Source of the DNA: an uncultured Roseicyclus sp.
GTDB lineage: Bacteria; Pseudomonadota; Alphaproteobacteria; Rhodobacterales; Rhodobacteraceae
Assembly (NCBI GenBank): GCA_947500415.1
Contig: CANMRT010000003.1
Coordinates: 558,001-622,000, forward strand
Direction: 5' to 3'
Length of the DNA stretch: 64,000 nucleotides
Shown here: positions 1-9,791 of the stretch, piece by piece
Numbering within the stretch: position 1 is the stretch's first letter
How the letters are laid out: every line of letters starts with the position of its first letter
The notes under the pieces: model-generated
The model's input: the letters and a program-made list of their open reading frames with translations, nothing else
What the model was told of the DNA's origin: nothing
The model's database searches: none
Program-made: the position numbers and the translations under genes

Positions 1-368
1 TCCTCGAGACTTTTTTCCTGAACCTGTTCCACGGTGGAAAACTGGCGACAATGCCGCCGAAACTGGTCAACGACGAAGGTGACCTAATGGTCCTTCGTCC
101 GTTGGCCCATGTGGCCGAAGCGGATTGCGAACGCTTCGCGCAGGCGATGAACTATCCCATCATCCCATGCGATCTCTGCGGGTCCCAGGACGGCCTGCAA
201 CGCCAACAAATCAAGGGAATGCTGGATGAATGGGAGGCTCGTAGTCCCGGACGGCGCGGCAAGATGTTCTCGGCCCTGATGAGCGCGAGACCCTCGCATC
301 TGTTGGATCCCGCACTTTTCGACTTTGCCCGGATTTTTCCTAAAGGTTTAGACGATAGCGCCCTGTGA
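1..368 (+). CDS. ttcA: tRNA 2-thiocytidine biosynthesis protein TtcA, C-terminal part
   Basis: The 5' end lies outside the window; the reading frame is open from base 3. TtcA is an ATP- and Fe-S-dependent enzyme that thiolates cytidine 32 of certain tRNAs in the cytoplasm. The visible ~121 residues begin with [20 protein letters not shown], a stretch characteristic of the TtcA family, and contain the second CxxC motif (PCDLCGSQ) that helps hold the iron-sulphur cluster. The ending, with a [10 protein letters not shown] helix and a short tail, fits the normal C-terminus, so only the start is missing because of the window edge. A 76-nt gap separates it from the next gene on the same strand. Confidence 0.95.
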   Translation, partial: LETFFLNLFHGGKLATMPPKLVNDEGDLMVLRPLAHVAEADCERFAQAMNYPIIPCDLCGSQDGLQRQQIKGMLDEWEARSPGRRGKMFSALMSARPSHLLDPALFDFARIFPKGLDDSAL

Positions 369-444
369 GCCTGTTCTGCTTAACGCCCCATAAACGATAG
401 TTGCGCTAGCTTTTCAGCGCGCACGTTGAAGGGGACAGGTAGCA

Positions 445-1974
445 ATGGCGGACTCAGGTAATGGGGCGGTGGAGCGGATCGGGTACCGTGCCCGATCCAC
501 ATTGGGCCGGATCGAACTCCTCGCGCTTTACCCGCTTCTCGTGCTGGCAGCCGATTGGTTCGGCTTCGACAATATCGCCTTAGTCACAGCTCTCGGGCTT
601 TCGCTTCTGCTAGCCTTGGCTTTGGTCCTACCGGATCGACGCTATGCGTCAACCGGGTCAGAACAACCACTTTCAGGGAAAGCAGGTCTTATAGACGCCC
701 TGGCAAGAATTTGCAGTGACGATAGCAAAGATACCGTGTGCTTGTTGATCCAGGTGGATGCGTGGGCCGACGTGGCAGATACTTGGGGACACGATTCTGC
801 ACAAGGCATCGCTGCGCGCATTAAAGATAGGTTAAAGACCGCCCTGCGCGCAGGGGATCAAATTTTCCAGCTGGGAGACGCGCGGTTTGGTGTTGTTTTG
901 GCCGGGATGTCAGCCGCCCGATTGGGTCTACGCGACATGATCGCATCGCGCCTGTCCGACGCGATCAAGGAACCGCTAGCACTGAATGGGACAGTTGTTC
1001 GATTGACCGGATCCATTGGCCACTCCTCAATCCGGCGGCGAGCTTCGAACATGGCAGAGGCAACCTTCAAGGCTGCTGAGGCTGCCTTGTCAGAGGCAAC
1101 ATTGCAGGGGCGGGGATCGATCCGCGCTTTCAGCAGCGGAATGGGTCGCGCACGACATACGACCTCTATGCTTTCCGGGGAGGTCGAAGAAGCCATCCAA
1201 AGCAATGCAATCGACACTTGGTTCCAACCGCAGGTTTGCGCAAGGACCGGTTGCGTATCGGGCATTGAAACCTTTGCGCGCTGGCAGCATCCGCAACATG
1301 GTTTGTTGGGCCCGGCCGAGCTTTTGCCGGCTGTTCAGGCGTCGGGTCAGATGAGGATGCTGAACACGACCTTCATTCACCGGGCGCTCAAGGCTTTGTC
1401 CGATTGGGATGCCGCGGACGCCCATGTGCCCACTGTTTCACTGAATATGTCTGTGACCGAGCTGCAAGATACAAAGCTGGCCGAAACTCTTGTGTCAGAA
1501 ACGCAGCGCTATTCCCTTACGCCGGAGCGGATTGCCATCGAGATCTCGGGTCGCGTTTTGGAAGAGCAATTGGACGATGCTTTGATCTCAAACCTCACGG
1601 CCCTGAAGGTTAACGGGCATCTAATCTATCTTGATAGCGCAGGTCTTGGCTCAGTTCCCTTGCTTTTGCTCCAACGTTTCGGAGTTTCCCGAATGAAGAT
1701 TGATCGAAGCTTCGTTTTGGGGGTGGAGACTGACACGCATAAAGATCAAGCCATTCGCGCAATGGTGGCCCTCGCATCCGAAATGGACATGGAGACGATC
1801 GCCAAGGGTGTCGAAACCCGGCAGGAGATCGAGCATCTTGCCAAATTGGGGTGCAACCATCTGCAGGGTTTTGGCATCGCGCGTCCCATGAAGGCAGACA
1901 AAGTGGCCGACTGGGTGCGTGCACGCGCCGCTTCAGGGAAAACAATCCGCTTGGAAAGCAAACGCGCCAGCTAG
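445..1974 (+). CDS. Membrane-anchored GGDEF-EAL protein with degenerate active sites
   Basis: A 509-residue protein with two predicted membrane segments at about residues 24-70, a GGDEF-like domain (about 90-235) and an EAL-like domain (about 245-500). Such domains normally make or break cyclic di-GMP. Here the GGDEF signature reads LGDARF. The EAL motif reads ETF (in ETFARWQHP). The DDFGTG metal-binding loop reads LDSAGLG, and the EGVET glutamate is replaced by lysine (KGVET). Residues needed for both reactions are therefore missing, so it is most likely a catalytically dead sensor, scaffold or effector; this is inference. A GGACAGG ribosome-binding site precedes the ATG. No partner gene is obvious nearby. 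Confidence 0.9.
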   Translation: MADSGNGAVERIGYRARSTLGRIELLALYPLLVLAADWFGFDNIALVTALGLSLLLALALVLPDRRYASTGSEQPLSGKAGLIDALARICSDDSKDTVCLLIQVDAWADVADTWGHDSAQGIAARIKDRLKTALRAGDQIFQLGDARFGVVLAGMSAARLGLRDMIASRLSDAIKEPLALNGTVVRLTGSIGHSSIRRRASNMAEATFKAAEAALSEATLQGRGSIRAFSSGMGRARHTTSMLSGEVEEAIQSNAIDTWFQPQVCARTGCVSGIETFARWQHPQHGLLGPAELLPAVQASGQMRMLNTTFIHRALKALSDWDAADAHVPTVSLNMSVTELQDTKLAETLVSETQRYSLTPERIAIEISGRVLEEQLDDALISNLTALKVNGHLIYLDSAGLGSVPLLLLQRFGVSRMKIDRSFVLGVETDTHKDQAIRAMVALASEMDMETIAKGVETRQEIEHLAKLGCNHLQGFGIARPMKADKVADWVRARAASGKTIRLESKRAS

Positions 1975-2162
1975 CCCAAATCGCCAGGTTATTTGCGTGA
2001 AATCAGGCAAATCCGCGTCGAAATCAAAGGCTCCCGCGCCTATTTCGCCCCTTGACCTTCCGTCGCCCGTTCTGTTGAACCGCGTTGGATTGGCCCCTCC
2101 CCCCTTGGATGGGCCCAAAAGCCTTTTATGTAAGGGCAGACGCGCGGAGAGGTATCACCGAA

Positions 2163-4052
2163 ATGGACGATCAGAACAGAAACCTGATCCTCGCCACGGG
2201 CTTGAGCTTTGTGGTCATTCTTGTGTGGTTCCTTCTTTTCCCACCGCCAGAGCCTGTGGAAGACCCCAACGCGCTGCCGCCTTCGGCTGAAACGGGCGCA
2301 GGTCCGGCCACTGGCGACACCGACATCGCGTTGATCCCGCCAGTTGAGGAAGCTGGCACGGAAGTTGCCGCCGGCGACGAAGGTACGCCCGTTGAAGTCG
2401 CGCTCGCCGAGGCTGCACGTATTCCGATCGAAACTCCCTCAGTCGAAGGTTCCATCTCGCTTCTTGGCGGCCGCATCGACGATCTTTCGCTCCGCAACTA
2501 TTTCACTGAAGTCGGCGGCGACGAAATTGTGCGCCTGCTTGCGCCAGTAGGCAGCGACGATCCCTACTACGCCCTCTACGGCTGGCGTCCGTCGTCGGGC
2601 ATGACCTACGACGACGTTCCAACTTCCAACACGCCATGGGAACTTGAGAGTGGCGAGACACTGACCCCAGATAGCCCAGTAACATTGAGCTGGGACAATG
2701 GCAGCGGCCTGATCTTCCGCCGCACCATCGCGATTGACGAGAACTACATGTTCGAAATCACGCAATCCGTGGAAAACACCACTGGCGAGGCGGTCAATCT
2801 GGCCCCCTACGGCATTGTCGCGCGCCACGGTCTGCCCTCGGACCTGCAGAACTTTTTCATCCTGCACGAAGGCGTTGTGCGAAAGGTTGACGGAACTCTG
2901 GATGAGATCGGCTATGACGACCTGCCTGATCTCGACCAGATCGCACGCGAAGGGGCCCCGGCAGAGTTGGTCGACGTAGAAGCGAACGGCTGGATCGGCT
3001 TCACAGACAAATACTGGATGACGACCCTGATCCCGGAAGATGGGCAAGCCTTCACGACTGTCATCAAATACGTCCCTTCCGCCGATATTTACCAAACCGA
3101 GGCGCGCTTGCCATTCATGGCGATCGAACCGGGGACCACGGCCGAAGTCACGACACAACTCTTCGCCGGCGCCAAGGAAGCCGAAGTCATTCGCTTCTAT
3201 GAAAACGCCGAACCGGGCTTTATTGCCTCCCTCTTCGGCGCGGAACAAGACCCGAACCGCCCCGAAGTCGCGCGCTTCATCGACTCGATTGATTGGGGCT
3301 GGTTCTACTTCCTGACCAAGCCGATTTTCTGGTTGCTGCACTGGCTCAATGGCCTGATCGGCAACATGGGCATCTCGATCATAGCGCTCACACTTATCAT
3401 CAAGGCAATCCTGTTCCCGCTGGCCTACCGCTCCTACGTGTCGATGGCGAAGATGAAAGAGCTTCAGCCAGAGATTGAGAAGCTGAAGGAATCCGCCGGA
3501 GACGACCGCGAGAAACTGCAGCGCGGCATGATGGAGCTATACAAGAAAAATAAGGTGAACCCAGCTGGCGGTTGTCTACCAATCCTGCTGCAAATCCCAA
3601 TCTTCTTCTCGCTCTACAAGGTGATCTTCGTCACGCTGGAACTGCGCCACGCGCCGTTCTTCGGATGGCTCAACGACCTGAGCGCACCAGACAGCTCGTC
3701 TATCATTAACCTGTTCGGCTTGCTTCCCAATGCGGCTCCTGAGCCCGAAAGCATCATGGCGCTGATCTTCATCGGCATTCTGCCCATTCTGCTCGGCATT
3801 ACGATGTGGCTGCAGCAAAAGCTGAATCCGGCGCCCACCGACGCCACGCAAGCAATGATCTTCGCATGGCTCCCATGGGTCTTCATGTTCATGTTGGGCA
3901 GCTTCGCATCGGGCTTGCTGGTCTACTGGATCGCCAACAACACGCTGACCTTTAGCCAGCAGTACCTGATCATGCGCAGCCAAGGTTATAAACCGGACGT
4001 CTTCGGGAACATCCGCAAAAGCTTCGCCCGAAATCCAAAGGGTGAGGGATGA
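2163..4052 (+). CDS. yidC: Membrane protein insertase YidC
   Basis: YidC inserts and folds inner-membrane proteins, alone or with SecYEG. The 629-residue product has the Gram-negative layout: an N-terminal membrane segment (about residues 7-25), a large periplasmic domain (about 30-370), and a C-terminal bundle of about five membrane helices holding the conserved 60KD_IMP insertase domain (about 375-600). The ATG at 2163 starts MDDQNRNLI, follows a GAGAGG ribosome-binding site, and matches the usual YidC N-terminus; the frame is open 26 codons further upstream, but that part looks non-coding. The stop overlaps the next gene by ATGA. Confidence 0.98.
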   Translation: MDDQNRNLILATGLSFVVILVWFLLFPPPEPVEDPNALPPSAETGAGPATGDTDIALIPPVEEAGTEVAAGDEGTPVEVALAEAARIPIETPSVEGSISLLGGRIDDLSLRNYFTEVGGDEIVRLLAPVGSDDPYYALYGWRPSSGMTYDDVPTSNTPWELESGETLTPDSPVTLSWDNGSGLIFRRTIAIDENYMFEITQSVENTTGEAVNLAPYGIVARHGLPSDLQNFFILHEGVVRKVDGTLDEIGYDDLPDLDQIAREGAPAELVDVEANGWIGFTDKYWMTTLIPEDGQAFTTVIKYVPSADIYQTEARLPFMAIEPGTTAEVTTQLFAGAKEAEVIRFYENAEPGFIASLFGAEQDPNRPEVARFIDSIDWGWFYFLTKPIFWLLHWLNGLIGNMGISIIALTLIIKAILFPLAYRSYVSMAKMKELQPEIEKLKESAGDDREKLQRGMMELYKKNKVNPAGGCLPILLQIPIFFSLYKVIFVTLELRHAPFFGWLNDLSAPDSSSIINLFGLLPNAAPEPESIMALIFIGILPILLGITMWLQQKLNPAPTDATQAMIFAWLPWVFMFMLGSFASGLLVYWIANNTLTFSQQYLIMRSQGYKPDVFGNIRKSFARNPKGEG

Positions 4053-4786
4053 GCTGGACGCTCGACCAGATCTGGCGGTATCCGATCAAAGGAATCGGCG
4101 CTGAACCGCTGGAAACGGTTGAGCTTTCCGCAGACTTCCCTCTCCCACTGGATCGCGCGTGGGCCGTGTTGGAAGCAGGGGGCGACGCGACCGATGGTTG
4201 GCGCTCCTGTCGCAATTTCCTACGTGGTGCAAAGGGGCCGTCGCTCATGGCCGTCACAGCGGGCATAAACGGCGACGTCCTGCATCTGTCGCACCCTGAC
4301 AGACCCGATCTCACAATCGATCCGGTAAAGGATCAGGCGCGTCTTTTCGAATGGCTCGCTCCAATTTACCCGGAAAACCGCCCCGCCCCTGCTGCCGTGG
4401 TAAAGTCACCGCCGGAAGGCATGAGCGATGCACCCTTCGCGTCGATCTCAATCCTGAATCCTTCTTCCCTCCGCGCACTAGGCGAGAAGCTCGGCCAAAC
4501 CCTCGACCCTCGCCGGTTTCGCGGCAACCTGATTGTGGACGGCTTGGCGACTTGGGAAGAGTTCGATCTGATCGGCAAAACCCTCGCCATCGGCGACGTG
4601 CGCTTAGAGGTCGTCGAACGCATCACCAGATGCCGCGCGACTGAGGCAAACCCAGCAACAGGCAAGCGCGATGCAAACACATTGCGGGCGCTCGAAGACG
4701 GCTGGGGGCATCAGGATTTCGGCGTCTATGCGATGGTTCGTACCGGCGGCGCGCTCAGCAATGGCGACACGGTCACGCTCGCATGA
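4049..4786 (+). CDS. MOSC domain-containing protein
   Basis: A 245-residue protein with an N-terminal MOSC beta-barrel domain (WRYPIKGIGAEPLE) followed by a MOSC domain. The conserved MOSC cysteine lies in the motif TRCRATEANPATGKRD, where related proteins bind sulphur or the molybdenum cofactor. The family includes YcbX- and mARC-like proteins that handle N-hydroxylated compounds; the substrate here cannot be told. It overlaps yidC and engB by 4 nt each (ATGA at both ends), so translation of the three is probably coupled. Linking it to membrane insertion would be guesswork. Confidence 0.9.
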   Translation: MSWTLDQIWRYPIKGIGAEPLETVELSADFPLPLDRAWAVLEAGGDATDGWRSCRNFLRGAKGPSLMAVTAGINGDVLHLSHPDRPDLTIDPVKDQARLFEWLAPIYPENRPAPAAVVKSPPEGMSDAPFASISILNPSSLRALGEKLGQTLDPRRFRGNLIVDGLATWEEFDLIGKTLAIGDVRLEVVERITRCRATEANPATGKRDANTLRALEDGWGHQDFGVYAMVRTGGALSNGDTVTLA

Positions 4787-5433
4787 ATACGCTTCCCTTT
4801 CCTCTCGCCGAAGAACCCGATGACGCCACCAAAGAGCGTGGACGCAAGCTTTTCGCTTCTGGTGCCGAGTTCCTGAAGGGCGTGGTGGCAATGGACGGCC
4901 TCCCCCCTGCTGACCGGACAGAGGTCTGCTTTGCAGGCCGCTCCAACGTCGGGAAATCCACACTCATCAACGCCTTGACGAACCGCAAGGGCCTGGCACG
5001 CGCATCCAACACCCCGGGGCGTACGCAAGAGATCAACTACTTCACACTCACCGACAGCCACTACCTCGTTGACCTGCCGGGTTACGGTTACGCCGAAGCC
5101 CCGCTTCCGGTGGTCCAACAATGGCAGGCGCTTTTGAAAGCATACCTACAAGGCCGCGCCACCCTGCGCCGCGCCTTCGTGCTGATCGACGCGCGCCATG
5201 GCGCGAAGCAAGTCGATGATGAGATCATGTCACTGCTCGACGTGGCTGCGGTGCCGTTCCAGGTGGTTCTGACGAAGGCCGACAAGGTGAAGGGCAAGGA
5301 CCGCGAAACGTCGCTCAAACGCACGCGTGAGGCACTAGCCAAGCACCCTGCGGCTTTCCCTGAGATGATCCTGACCTCTTCGGAAAAAGCCGACGGCATC
5401 CCCACGCTCCGCGCCACGATCGCTACGCTTTAG
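4783..5433 (+). CDS. engB: Ribosome biogenesis GTP-binding protein EngB (YihA/YsxC)
   Basis: An essential small GTPase of the TrmE-Era-EngA family that assists assembly of the large ribosomal subunit. G1 is GRSNVGKST (residues 52-60), G3 is DLPGYGYA (about 97-104) and G4 is TKADK (164-168). The 216-residue length is normal and all nucleotide-binding motifs are intact. It starts inside the end of the MOSC gene (ATGA). Position after yidC is a common alphaproteobacterial arrangement. The 116-nt gap before argB contains only a short GGGGC/GCCCC hairpin and an imperfect AGGATC/GATCCT inverted repeat, with no clear T-run. Confidence 0.97.
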   Translation: MNTLPFPLAEEPDDATKERGRKLFASGAEFLKGVVAMDGLPPADRTEVCFAGRSNVGKSTLINALTNRKGLARASNTPGRTQEINYFTLTDSHYLVDLPGYGYAEAPLPVVQQWQALLKAYLQGRATLRRAFVLIDARHGAKQVDDEIMSLLDVAAVPFQVVLTKADKVKGKDRETSLKRTREALAKHPAAFPEMILTSSEKADGIPTLRATIATL

Positions 5434-5549
5434 CGGCACCTCAATCGCTCCTTGGGGCACCGCCCCTCCTCGCAGCATGGCAAATCCGCTTCACACCCGG
5501 GCTCCACCCGCCTATTCAGGATCAATCGATCCTGTCAGGCCCCTGTTCC

Positions 5550-6407
5550 ATGAGAAAACAGATGACCCGCGACTACCTTGCCACGGCCCGCACGCTCAGC
5601 GAGGCGCTGCCCTACCTGCAACGTTTCAATGACGCAGTCATTGTCGTCAAATTCGGCGGCAACGCCATGGGCGACGATGCCGAGATGGCGAGTTTCGCGC
5701 GTGACATCGTGCTTCTGCGTCAGGTGGGGGTAAACCCCGTGGTGGTGCATGGCGGTGGCCCGATGATCAACGACATGCTCGCCAAGCTCGGCATTGAAAG
5801 CACCTTCAAGGACGGCAAGCGCGTCACTGATGCCGCCACGGTCGAGATTGTCGAAATGGTGCTGTCGGGCCGCGTGAACAAGCGGATTGTACAAGCGATC
5901 AATGCCGAAGGGGGCCGCGCGGTTGGCCTCTCGGGGAAGGATGCGAACCTGATGACCTGCGACGCAGCGGACCCTGATCTGGGCTTCGTTGGTGAGCCCA
6001 CGGTCGTTGATCCAGCAGTGCTGAATAATCTTTTCGAGGATGACATGATCCCCGTCGTGGCACCCCTTGGCCTCGGTCACAATGGAGAGACCTTCAACAT
6101 CAACGGCGACACAGCCGCGGGCGCAATTGCCGCCGCCCTTCAGGCGGATCGCCTTTTGCTGCTAACCAACGTGGCGGGCGTCAAGAATGCAGCGGGTGAG
6201 GTCGTGACGGAACTGACCGCCGATGACGTGGACGCGATGACGGCCGATGGCACCATCGCCGGCGGGATGATCCCGAAGACGGAAACCGCGCTCAAAGCCG
6301 TGCGCGCTGGCGTCCGGGCCTGCACGATTGTCGATGGCCGCGTCCCAAACGCTGTTTTGCTTGAGCTGTTCACCGAACACGGTGCTGGCTCTATGATCCG
6401 GGCGTAA
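5550..6407 (+). CDS. argB: Acetylglutamate kinase
   Basis: Phosphorylates N-acetyl-L-glutamate, the second step of arginine biosynthesis. The 285-residue amino-acid-kinase fold shows the N-terminal [12 protein letters not shown] phosphate-binding lysine/glycine motif, the [11 protein letters not shown] substrate loop, and a C-terminal [13 protein letters not shown] segment. The N-terminal helix ahead of the kinase core, together with overall length, resembles the arginine-inhibited hexameric class, so feedback inhibition by arginine is plausible but inferred. A second ATG at 5562 would give 281 residues and cannot be excluded. Only 4 nt separate it from the next gene. Confidence 0.97.
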   Translation: MRKQMTRDYLATARTLSEALPYLQRFNDAVIVVKFGGNAMGDDAEMASFARDIVLLRQVGVNPVVVHGGGPMINDMLAKLGIESTFKDGKRVTDAATVEIVEMVLSGRVNKRIVQAINAEGGRAVGLSGKDANLMTCDAADPDLGFVGEPTVVDPAVLNNLFEDDMIPVVAPLGLGHNGETFNINGDTAAGAIAAALQADRLLLLTNVAGVKNAAGEVVTELTADDVDAMTADGTIAGGMIPKTETALKAVRAGVRACTIVDGRVPNAVLLELFTEHGAGSMIRA

Positions 6408-6411
6408 CGCG

Positions 6412-7059
6412 ATGGATTATGAAGCCATCGCCCAAGCCGCCGCCACCCATCACCTTTGCATTGTGGGCGCCTTCCACCCCGAGCCTGAGGATGGTTTGCC
6501 CGAAAGCACGGGAACGCTGGTTCTTCTGGCACCCGCTGAACCGGGCTTCTGGTCGTATTTTCAAACGCAGCCAGAGGCGCGCGATGGCCAACCCGACATG
6601 ATGAACCGCTGGTCGACCCGAGTTATCGATCAAATCGCGGACGAACTCGATGCAGCCACCCTTTACCCATTCGGCGGCCCACCCTGGCATCCGTTCATCG
6701 ACTGGGCGCGAAAATCCGGCAGCATCCATTCCAGCCCGGTCTCGCTTCTGGTGCATAATGACCAAGGTCTAATGATTTCATTCCGGGGCGCGCTCGCGCT
6801 GCGCGAAAAGATCGAGCTGACGCCGCCGCGTCTCACACCTTGCCTATTGTGTTCAGCCCCTTGCGAAACCGCCTGCCCCGTCGATGCCTTGTCAGAGGAC
6901 GGCTATGACACCGCAGCCTGCCACGCCTTCCTTGACACGGCCGCAGGGGTCGACTGCATGGAAAACGGCTGTAAGGCCCGTCGCGCCTGCCCCGTCAGCC
7001 AGGAATACCCCCGGGACCCAGCGCAATCAGCTTACCACATGCAGCAGTTCCACAAATGA
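6412..7059 (+). CDS. Ferredoxin-like [4Fe-4S] cysteine-motif protein of unknown role
   Basis: A 215-residue protein without signal peptide or membrane segments. The C-terminal part holds a CX2CX3CX3CP motif (C144, C147, C151, C155) and a second group C182, C187 and C193-Pro, the spacing expected for one or two [4Fe-4S] clusters of ferredoxin type. The N-terminal ~135 residues match nothing I can name; they include tryptophan/proline-rich segments such as FGGPPWHPF. It lies 4 nt after argB and overlaps the following gene by ATGA, so it is in the argB transcription unit. A redox or electron-transfer role is inferred from the cysteines only. Confidence 0.85.
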   Translation: MDYEAIAQAAATHHLCIVGAFHPEPEDGLPESTGTLVLLAPAEPGFWSYFQTQPEARDGQPDMMNRWSTRVIDQIADELDAATLYPFGGPPWHPFIDWARKSGSIHSSPVSLLVHNDQGLMISFRGALALREKIELTPPRLTPCLLCSAPCETACPVDALSEDGYDTAACHAFLDTAAGVDCMENGCKARRACPVSQEYPRDPAQSAYHMQQFHK

Positions 7060-7556
7060 GCCGCACGCTGATCCTGATCCGCCATTGCAAGTCGGACTGG
7101 TCCGCAAATCAATCCGACCACGCCCGTCCGCTGAACCCACGCGGGCGCCGCGCCGCGCCGCGACTTGGCGCTTTCCTCATGGGCGAGGCACTAATCCCGG
7201 ATCAGGTCTTCTGCTCAGACGCTTTGCGCACGCGAGAAACTTGGGCTGGCATCGCAGCTGAGCTTCCGGGCAATCCACCCACAACCGTCGACCGCGCCCT
7301 CTACCTTGCGGAACCTGCTGCGATCCTCTCGACGCTGCGCACCTCAACTGGAGAGATTGTTGCTGTCATTGGTCATAACCCGGGCATCGGCGAACTCGCC
7401 TCGCAACTGGCAGAAACACCTGCCCATGATGAACGCTTTGGCATGTATCCGACTGGCGCTACGACCGTATTGCGCGTCTCCCAGCCATGGGCAGAGCTAT
7501 CAACCGGCATCCTGACCCACTTCACAACGCCGCGCGACCTACCTGATCCAGCCTAA
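7056..7556 (+). CDS. SixA-like histidine phosphatase family protein
   Basis: A 166-residue member of the histidine phosphatase superfamily. The catalytic RH signature is in LILIRHCKSDW (R9, H10), a second arginine is in ALRTRETW (about R60), and the second active-site histidine is in VIGHNPG (H107). The size and the RHxKSDW form match SixA, which dephosphorylates phosphohistidine proteins in E. coli; the substrate here is unknown. It overlaps the ferredoxin-like gene by ATGA and is the last gene of the plus-strand block, followed by a bidirectional terminator. Confidence 0.92.
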   Translation: MSRTLILIRHCKSDWSANQSDHARPLNPRGRRAAPRLGAFLMGEALIPDQVFCSDALRTRETWAGIAAELPGNPPTTVDRALYLAEPAAILSTLRTSTGEIVAVIGHNPGIGELASQLAETPAHDERFGMYPTGATTVLRVSQPWAELSTGILTHFTTPRDLPDPA

Positions 7557-7584
7557 CCTGCCCATCTTTGTTCCATGAAAATGC

Positions 7585-7628
7585 AAAAGAAAACGCCCGC
7601 CTCCTTTCGGAAACGGGCGCGGTTTTTT
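7585..7628. terminator. Bidirectional Rho-independent terminator between sixA-like gene and aapP
   Basis: The inverted repeat CGCCCG (7594-7599)/CGGGCG (7614-7619) is followed by TTTTTT on the plus strand. On the minus strand it is followed by TTTTCTTTT. It lies between two convergent genes, so it can end both transcripts. Confidence 0.85.
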
Positions 7629-7644
7629 GGTCTGCTTGCCCCGG

Positions 7645-8442
7645 TCAGTGCCCGAGGATCTGGCTCAGGAACAGCTGGGTCCGCTCGGATTGCGGGTTCG
7701 TAAAGAACTCTTCCGGCTCGTTCTGTTCCACGATCTGGCCCGCGTCCATGAAGATCACGCGGTTCGCAACCTGACGGGCAAAGCCCATCTCGTGGGTCAC
7801 GCAGAGCATGGTCATGCCCTCTTCCGCGAGTGCGATCATGGTGTCGAGCACCTCCTTGATCATCTCCGGGTCAAGGGCCGAGGTCGGCTCGTCGAACAGC
7901 ATGATGCGCGGGCGCATGCACAGAGAACGTGCAATAGCCACACGCTGCTGCTGACCACCGGAAAGCTGGCCGGGGTACTTATCAGCCTGCTCGGGGATCT
8001 TCACCTTCTCAAGGAAATACATCGCCGTTTCTTCGGCTTCCTTCTTGGGCGTTTTACGTACCCAGATCGGGGCCAGCGTGCAGTTCTCCAGGATCGTCAG
8101 ATGCGGGAACAGGTTGAAGTGCTGGAAGCACATGCCAACCTCCGACCGGATCTTGTCGATATTCTTCAGGTCATTCGACAGAAGCGTGCCATCGACCGTG
8201 ATCGAGCCCTGCTGATGCTCTTCCAGCGCGTTGATGCACCGGATCAGCGTCGACTTGCCCGAGCCTGAGGGGCCGCAGATCACGATCCGCTCCCCCCGCT
8301 GGACAGTCAGGTTGATGTCGCGCAGCACGTGAAAGTTCCCGTACCACTTGTTCATCCCCGTGATGTCGATGGCCACCTCGTCGGAGACCTTCATTTGCGA
8401 GCGGTCGATTGCGCGCTCTTCTGCCATGTTTGTATCAGCCAT
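7645..8442 (-). CDS. aapP: Amino-acid ABC transporter ATP-binding protein AapP (BztD)
   Basis: The ATPase of a polar amino-acid importer on the cytoplasmic face of the inner membrane. Its 265 residues carry Walker A (GPSGSGKST), the signature [15 protein letters not shown], Walker B ([13 protein letters not shown]) and the H-loop (VTHEMGFA). The sequence is closest to the polar amino-acid family (GlnQ, AapP, BztD). A ribosome-binding site AAGGAGG precedes the ATG at 8442. It is the last gene of aapJQMP, 13 nt after aapM. Family members take up glutamate, glutamine, aspartate, asparagine and other L-amino acids; exact specificity here is inferred. Confidence 0.97.
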   Translation of the reverse strand: MADTNMAEERAIDRSQMKVSDEVAIDITGMNKWYGNFHVLRDINLTVQRGERIVICGPSGSGKSTLIRCINALEEHQQGSITVDGTLLSNDLKNIDKIRSEVGMCFQHFNLFPHLTILENCTLAPIWVRKTPKKEAEETAMYFLEKVKIPEQADKYPGQLSGGQQQRVAIARSLCMRPRIMLFDEPTSALDPEMIKEVLDTMIALAEEGMTMLCVTHEMGFARQVANRVIFMDAGQIVEQNEPEEFFTNPQSERTQLFLSQILGH

Positions 8443-8455
8443 GGGTCAGGCCTCC

Positions 8456-9790
8456 TTAACGATGATCGGTTGCGAGCTTGCGCTCGAGCCATTGCGAATA
8501 ACGGGACATGCCGAAGCAACAGATGAAGAAGCACAGCCCGATGAAGATGAAGAGTTCCCAGTAAATCCCGTTCCAGTCCGTATCGGCCCGAATCGCGTTG
8601 GAGAACCCGATTGGGTCGAAGAGGCCGATGAAGACCACCAGCACGGTATCCTTGAACAGGCCAATGAACGACGACACGATCCCGGGGATCGAAATCTTCA
8701 GAGCCTGCGGCAGGATAATCAGCTGCATGGACTGCCAGTAATTGAGGCCCAAACTGTCGGCTCCTTCATACTGCCCCCTTGGCAACGCCGCGAGGCCGCC
8801 TCGGATGACCTCCGCGATGTAGGCGGCCGAGAACAGCGTAACCATGATGATAACCCGCACCATCAGGTCGAAGTTCGACCCTGGTGGCAGGAAATACCCA
8901 AGCAGCAACTGCGCCGTGAAGAGCCACACGATCAGCGGAACGCCCCGGATCACCTCAATGAAGATCACTGAGAACTTGTTGATGATGAACAGATCCGATT
9001 GACGGCCAAGGGCCAGGATGACGCCCAGAGGCATCGACAGGATGATGCCCGATGCGCCAATCACGAAGGCCAGCAGGAAGCCGCCAAACTCACGTGACGC
9101 GACCGCTTGGATGCCAATAGGCGCAACACTGTTGAACACATCAAGAAGTGGCCCAAGGGCGAACAACCAATAGAAGATCGGAAGGACGATGGCCAAGATT
9201 GTGCCCGTCATCGCTCCAACCGTGGGGCCCGCGAACTTCATCACAGCCCAACCCAGAACAAAGCCCAAGGCCACCAGGGTCGGTGCCCAGATCGAGCCGC
9301 CCCAAAGCAGCCAGAAGCAGATGAACGGCATCGCGGCCGTCAGGATCAGCAACTTCCGGGGAAGGTTGTCATAAAGAACCGGCAGGATCGCCGCGAGGAA
9401 CAAGGTGAATGCCAGGATCGGGCGCCAATACAGCTCGCTCGGGTAGAAGCCGAACATCAACTGGTCCCAGCGATCCACCAACACAGCCCAACAGGCCACA
9501 TCGTGCCCGTGTTCACCGCTTCCACCCCGCGCGTCGCGTATTTCCCGACATTCGGCGAGGCTGCCCGCATCCCAGATGCCATTCAGCATCCAAGGCAAGA
9601 TTGCAGCCAGAACCACGTAGATGAAGTACACCGATACTATCGTCATGACGGCGTTCGGGATCGACGAGAACAAGTTCTCGCGAACCCATTTAATCGGACC
9701 AGATACCGTCACAGGCGGCGCCTGCTCGGCAAGCATCTCGGTGCGGACATAAGCCGTCTGCAAGGCGGTTTCAGAGTGTATTTCGCTCAT
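8456..9790 (-). CDS. aapM: Amino-acid ABC transporter permease AapM (BztC)
   Basis: A 444-residue inner-membrane permease. It is longer than typical HisM-type permeases because Aap/Bzt permeases carry an N-terminal extension with extra membrane helices. The C-terminal half holds the permease domain, including the EAA-like loop around EGADSLGLNYWQS and a conserved RGVPLIVWLF region. It pairs with AapQ to form the channel. It begins 1 nt after the aapQ stop, which implies co-translation. Confidence 0.96.
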   Translation of the reverse strand: MSEIHSETALQTAYVRTEMLAEQAPPVTVSGPIKWVRENLFSSIPNAVMTIVSVYFIYVVLAAILPWMLNGIWDAGSLAECREIRDARGGSGEHGHDVACWAVLVDRWDQLMFGFYPSELYWRPILAFTLFLAAILPVLYDNLPRKLLILTAAMPFICFWLLWGGSIWAPTLVALGFVLGWAVMKFAGPTVGAMTGTILAIVLPIFYWLFALGPLLDVFNSVAPIGIQAVASREFGGFLLAFVIGASGIILSMPLGVILALGRQSDLFIINKFSVIFIEVIRGVPLIVWLFTAQLLLGYFLPPGSNFDLMVRVIIMVTLFSAAYIAEVIRGGLAALPRGQYEGADSLGLNYWQSMQLIILPQALKISIPGIVSSFIGLFKDTVLVVFIGLFDPIGFSNAIRADTDWNGIYWELFIFIGLCFFICCFGMSRYSQWLERKLATDHR

Positions 9791-9791
9791 A

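Noticed and set aside
2085-2162. N-terminal extension of YidC from a TTG at 2085
   Set aside because: The ATG at 2163 has a ribosome-binding site and matches the normal YidC N-terminus; the extension is Pro/Trp-rich leader sequence.
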